In this document: piece after piece, positions 59,603 to 64,000 of the stretch
Layout: the number at the start of each line of letters is the position of its first letter
Position numbering within the stretch: the stretch's first letter is position 1
Assembly: GCA_030248065.1 (NCBI GenBank)
Contig: JASAMV010002810.1
Span: 1-64,000 of the forward strand
Source of the DNA: Rhynchonema sp. JSB1_4
Lineage: Eukaryota > Nematoda > Chromadorea > Monhysterida > Xyalidae
Direction: 5' to 3'
DNA length: 64,000 nt
Translations under genes and position numbers: made by a program
The notes under the pieces: generated by a model
Database searches by the model: none
What the model was told of the DNA's origin: nothing
What the model saw: the letters and a program-made list of their open reading frames with translations, nothing else

Positions 59603-62600
59603 TTATGTCTCTTTCATGCCCCTTTGCAGCACGGCCACCTGTTCTCTCAGTCGCAACTCTGGCCAAAAGTACGGGAATTGCGCTAATCTGTTCAGTTGGA
59701 CGCCGTCGAATCCATTGACGGTGAACAGAGTGTGGTAGTTGAGCAGATAACGAGTCTCGCCGGCTAGATTGTCGAACGAACCCACAAGTATGTAGTCGAA
59801 TTGCGCTCGACGCTTGGCGTGATGGTCAAGATGTTCGGACTTGTTGTAGCTGCAAACACGGACTGACCAGTGTACTACAGTTGCTGCTAACTTACATCAT
59901 CATGGTGGTGATCTTCCAAATCCCCCCCCCCGTAGTATGTCACACCTAGCCGTGTTACCTCTGCAATGCTACCAGTACTTATGTGACTGACTTCATGTAC
60001 AGTATGTGCATTGCTTGTAGTGGCTCTCTCTGCCCTCGCTATGCACAGATGTGACGAAACTGTTTATGAGTTTGCAAGCAGTGATGTTACAGCCTAGCAA
60101 CAAGATCTGCTGGCGGGGCATTTTGGAGGCAAATTTGCCAGAGGCGTTCGCACTGACGAGCACTGGCACCTCGGTCGGTTTGCGAAAGCAAGACGAAACA
60201 GAACAACATCAGCGCACTCAGTACATCATATCCGTCTTCGTCGTACTGGCGGATGCACCAGCGCCGAGGTGTAAGTTGATGAAGACACCATCAAGCTAAT
60301 CCAAAAAATTCGAACTGAAAACTTTAACTCACATCCAGGTGGGCTCGAACTCATGTCCGAACCGTGTGATGCCCGACTGAGCATTGAACACATCGATATG
60401 CACATGTTGATGTTTCATACGTTGACTAGCCTCGTGTGTGTGCAGATGCCACAGGGCGCGACCTCCTGAAGAAGTACAAACGCGATGTGCACGATCAATA
60501 TCCGAAGGCAGAGATGAAAATGTTCCACGAAAACCACTTGAGAGTAGCCAATTCCCATTAGATAATCCCGCAGACGTACACCGATGTAACAACAATGTGC
60601 AGACAACCACAAAACCAGCCTAACACTGATCGAACGCAACTGTACCAGTCGACATAACCCTCTTTCTGCAAACAGCCGATTGACAGCTGACTGACCTGGA
60701 TAATTGTAGAAAGCGGCTGATAGGAACAGGACAGTGGCGCAGACGTTGACCAGCAAATGGCACACGACACACAGCGAGAGACAACAACGGAATGCGGACT
60801 TGTCACGTGACTGCCATCTACAATCATTGGGGGAGCAAAATCAATATTATCAAAAGTGTCAGGTCACGCGGGTTTCGTTCCCGCGTGTACCCAAATTCGC
60901 TGAACCCAGTGTGAAACTCTCATAAACAACTTCAAATATCAGCACGACGATTCTTCAGCACGTGTCCTCGTATCAAAATTTTGCGTCAAAATCGGCGCAG
61001 TTCCCACCATGAAACATCAGCCCCGTAAACTCACATACGAGCACACGCAGCGCCGGCAGCGAGATCAAACAGCGGCACAACGTAGATTATGAACCTGCAC
61101 AAATGAGTAAAAATGTTTTTGTTAATTTGGAAACGACACTCACTGATCCAAAATAACGAAATGGTCTACCACATATCAATATCTGTTATTCCGTTCTGAC
61201 TGAGCCCATCGCTGGCGTCTGAGACAGGTTTCCAAAATCATCAACCAAAAACCAACCTCAATTCCTTGTGTGGCAGCAGGGAGTAGACACAGACGTAGAC
61301 CAAAGCGACCAGCATCACACGTCTGATACGCACGTCGAACCACATCGATATCGGAATGAATATGATTGAACACAGCAAAGTGCGGGGCAGTGCCGATGTG
61401 AAATACCAGTAGATCGGTTGCGTCTGCAAGCATTGTTGAAAACAAAAGTTGAATCAGAAATGTTTGACTGAATCAATAAATTCAGTTGCCACTTGTTGTG
61501 AATTGATACCGCTTAGGTGCGCTTCAGATCTGGCAAAATTGCATGTTCAGCCAAAACAAACTAAGTTCGACTGCCGGATAGCCAATTTAGTAAAACCAAT
61601 CATTCAATTCGGAGAAAGAATGTCAAACTCACACCCCAATTATGACTCTTGTTCTCGACCACATTGTACCACCAGACCTGCGCCTCCGGCCATAGCCATC
61701 GCCGCCAATACCACGAATCGATCGGCACAGTCACGCCTGTGGGTAGTGGACAGTTTCGGTTAAAAAAACCTACAAGTGCTCGTCCCAATTACTCACCGAG
61801 TGCAAAAATCAAAGCCACCAGTCCCACGGCTATTGACGGAATGAACGGAACGCGTCTGGTGAACAACAACGGCAAGTAGATGGGCGCATAGAGAAGCAAG
61901 AGTTCGGCGCGGAATATGAATGTGGATATTGTGGCCATCACAATTGACAGTGCGTATTGTTCGTGCAGCAGACTCGCGTACGAGTGCACACCTGTGATGT
62001 GAGGGAAATGAAATGACATTTTGGAAAACTGGTAGAAACCAAAGTTTCTGTTCCTAGCGAAACGGAGCACAAGACAAAACAACAATCGAGGACTTCCAAG
62101 TTGAGGAACCGAAGCATGAGACCGAGATTACCTGTCCTCTGAAATGTTTTGCACTTGGTAAACCTTGTGATCATTTGTGTCAAAAGCTAATAGCATCACA
62201 TAACAGTTTAACATCAACATCAAGATCACAACACAACCAAGAAATGGTGAAAAGCAATCAAAAACCCACAACTGTCAATAAACAGAATGTTGTGCACTGA
62301 AGGTGTCACGATAGAGAAACAAACCAAACCAAAAAAAGCCAGCCAAAAAAACCTGCTCCACAAACTCACACAAAATCAACGCAAACGTATTTGGCAACGG
62401 TCGTGACGCGTAGAACACAAAATGGAACTGCGAGCACAGAATCAGGCAGGTGCAACGGGCGGTCACGTGACCAAACACGCGACGGATGGCCGTGAGGAAT
62501 CGACGCACGGACAGGAACACCAGTGCACCGAGCACGAAGCGCACTGGTGGAATGGAATGGGCGATATTTGGTGGGTGTGTTTGGTTATAATGATGATGAC

Positions 62601-63459
62601 GATTGCGATGTTCAGGACATTCTCAAAGTTATTCGTATTTTTCATTGTCTTCAATTAGATTTGATGAAGTGTGGCACAAGTCTGTGGCCGAGTGGAAACA
62701 TTTTTCTGCTTCAGCAAAAAACTGTGACAGCGCGTAGAATCAGTAACTGCCCATGGATCCCAATAAAGCACGCACCAGGTTGGCAATAACGTAACAGCAG
62801 TGAGTTTTGCCCGTTTCGGCCTGTTTTCACAGACGGGCGAGGTGCCTGGCAAGATTCTCAACAAAGAAACCTGTCAAAGTAGGCAAGCTTTACCAGTCTG
62901 AGAAGGCCGTCCCCAACAACAAAAACAAAACAATGCGTGGACGCACCGACAAGCAAACACAGCCATTTCGGTGTGTGCAACGCGTTGAGCATCAATTGTG
63001 CTGGTTTGCTCAACGCAGCGACCACGATTGGACCAATGAATGTGCGAGGCACAACACCCGGGAACGATAAGTGGTCGTACTGGAATGGAACAGCTTGGAG
63101 GACTAATGGAATATGACAACGTTGGTTCCAAACTGGAAACCCTGGTGAAATGATGCCGAAAAGTATTTCGATCCGCAAAAGAAAACTCGAATAATCAATG
63201 TGGCCAAGCAAAGCGCTGCAACAGCTTCGAAACATCACCAACAACAAAATATCAATTTTCATGGCGGCGTTTCATTTTGAGCCAGATTCCAAAAAAAATA
63301 GCTCAACTTCAGCGCAACCTGCGACACGTTGAGTCCGTGATACAACAAATCGTGCATGGCCTGCGTGTTGAAACTCTCCTCGACTTTTGTGAACGGACAG
63401 AGCAACAGATGACAGACCACAACGAACAGGAACAACCAGTCGATTGGGGGCGAGCGCAT
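59603..63459 (-). CDS. ALG12: dolichyl-P-mannose:Man7GlcNAc2-PP-dolichol alpha-1,6-mannosyltransferase
   Basis: Exons 63459..63319, 63079..62947, 62543..62370, 61991..61797, 61736..61633, 61423..61257, 61094..61035, 60817..60696, 60465..60333, 59849..59603; 491 aa, the usual ALG12 length. It adds the eighth mannose to the lipid-linked oligosaccharide in the ER lumen. GT22 hallmarks in order: [11 protein letters not shown] near the N-terminus with the acidic EE pair, [64 protein letters not shown] then [23 protein letters not shown], and NYPG followed by VHIDV. Many hydrophobic helices fit a multi-pass ER protein. All ten exon junctions keep the frame and align with the family without gaps. 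Intron 9 (483 bp) holds nothing recognisable. Confidence 0.95.
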
Positions 63460-63877
63460 TTTGAATGTTATTATTGAGAGATTGTGGTTGGATCGGCTGG
63501 CTGACACATTCGTCGTTGTCGCCGCTGCAAGATGAAAAATGTTTCGTACGCACCGAATAAGAAAAGCAATTGCTGTCAGCGATAATTCGTATACACCCCC
63601 GTTGTAAATCATACAATTGCAAAAGAAAACATGAAAAATAATAAAGTGATTGATGATACAATGAAACCAAAACTTTAGTTTAGGCTCAACAGGAATGACA
63701 CGCAGGCTCAACACTGATCCACCTATCAACTTACAGTAAGCCACCGCACAAGCGGCGCAACGACACACGTTCAGAACAGCAACTAAACTTCACGTACATA
63801 TTATTCACAATCTTCCATGTTTATCCAGTTTTTGTAAATTTGCGATGCACAATCTACTCAAAATAGTGAGAAACGCA
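63460..63877. other. short intergenic, ALG12 upstream region
   Basis: About 420 bp between the stop of the next upstream gene and the ALG12 start, same strand. No clear promoter motif. Confidence 0.4.
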
Positions 63878-64000
63878 TTATTTTTGAGCAATGGTATCGA
63901 TGAGCAGCCTCAAGTGTTGGCTCTCGGCACGAAGTCTGTCCAATTTCGCTTCCAAAGTGTGCAGTTTTTGTCTTCTCTTTTCGAGAAAACTTTCACTTTT
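63878..64000 (-). CDS. C-terminal leucine-zipper fragment (bZIP-like), cut by the window edge
   Basis: The last 40 codons of a minus-strand gene: a basic EKRRQKL segment, then heptad leucines in LHTLEAKLDRLRAESQHLRL and a short tail IDTIAQK before TAA. The spacing L-x2-L-x3-L-x2-L...L and the position at the extreme C-terminus resemble bZIP factors of the ATF4 type, but the DNA-binding basic region is outside the window, so any coiled-coil protein is possible. Confidence 0.5.
   Translation of the reverse strand, partial: KSESFLEKRRQKLHTLEAKLDRLRAESQHLRLLIDTIAQK

Overview
The window is eukaryotic DNA and almost certainly from a nematode. Genes are split into short exons by GT-AG introns, mostly 39-500 bp. 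Several products belong to families typical of worms: secreted DB-module proteins, a nematode-type neural globin with a long N-terminal extension, a TWK-type two-pore K+ channel, an astacin with tandem PAN-like C-terminal modules, and short secreted ML-domain lipid-binding proteins. I cannot name the genus. Exon junctions below come from splice signals plus reading-frame continuity, and every complete model closes in frame.

Layout. 0-0.9 kb: a small type I membrane protein (-). 2.0-4.3 kb: two tandem ML-domain genes (-). 5.4-9.3 kb: an astacin metalloprotease (+), followed at 9.6-11.4 kb by a C-type-lectin-domain gene (+) whose first exon I cannot find. 11.5-13.0 kb: a PIF/Harbinger-like transposon with a BESS-like coding remnant. 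13.7-17.0 kb: a UDP-glucuronosyltransferase (+). 17-25.8 kb: gene-poor, with MITEs and a near-perfect foldback. 25.8-28.1 kb: the globin (+). 29.2-30.2 kb: DB-module gene 1 (-). 30.3-38.5 kb: gene-poor and repeat-rich, with two tRNA-like pieces. 38.6-43.3 kb: two secreted His/Gly-rich genes (+) around a tiny membrane-protein gene (-). 43.7-44.5 kb: DB-module gene 2 (-). 44.5-47.5 kb: a hAT-like MITE and a foldback. 49.8-51.6 kb: the K+ channel (+). 52.3-54.4 kb: a small His/Tyr-rich secreted gene (-), apparently interrupted by a 1.65-kb palindromic element. 55-57 kb: an unrecognised type I membrane protein of about 506 aa (+). 58.0-58.6 kb: a His/Gly/Tyr-rich secreted gene (-). 59.4-63.5 kb: a possible Cys-rich peptide and the ER mannosyltransferase ALG12 (-). 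The last 120 bp hold the leucine-zipper end of another gene (-).

The genes do not form one pathway. Two themes stand out. One is clustering of small secreted proteins: ML pair, DB pair, and three to four His-rich genes with the same intron phase after the signal peptide. The other is heavy colonisation of introns and intergenic DNA by non-autonomous DNA transposons. Several have recognisable target-site duplications, and one sits on the fourth base of a splice donor.
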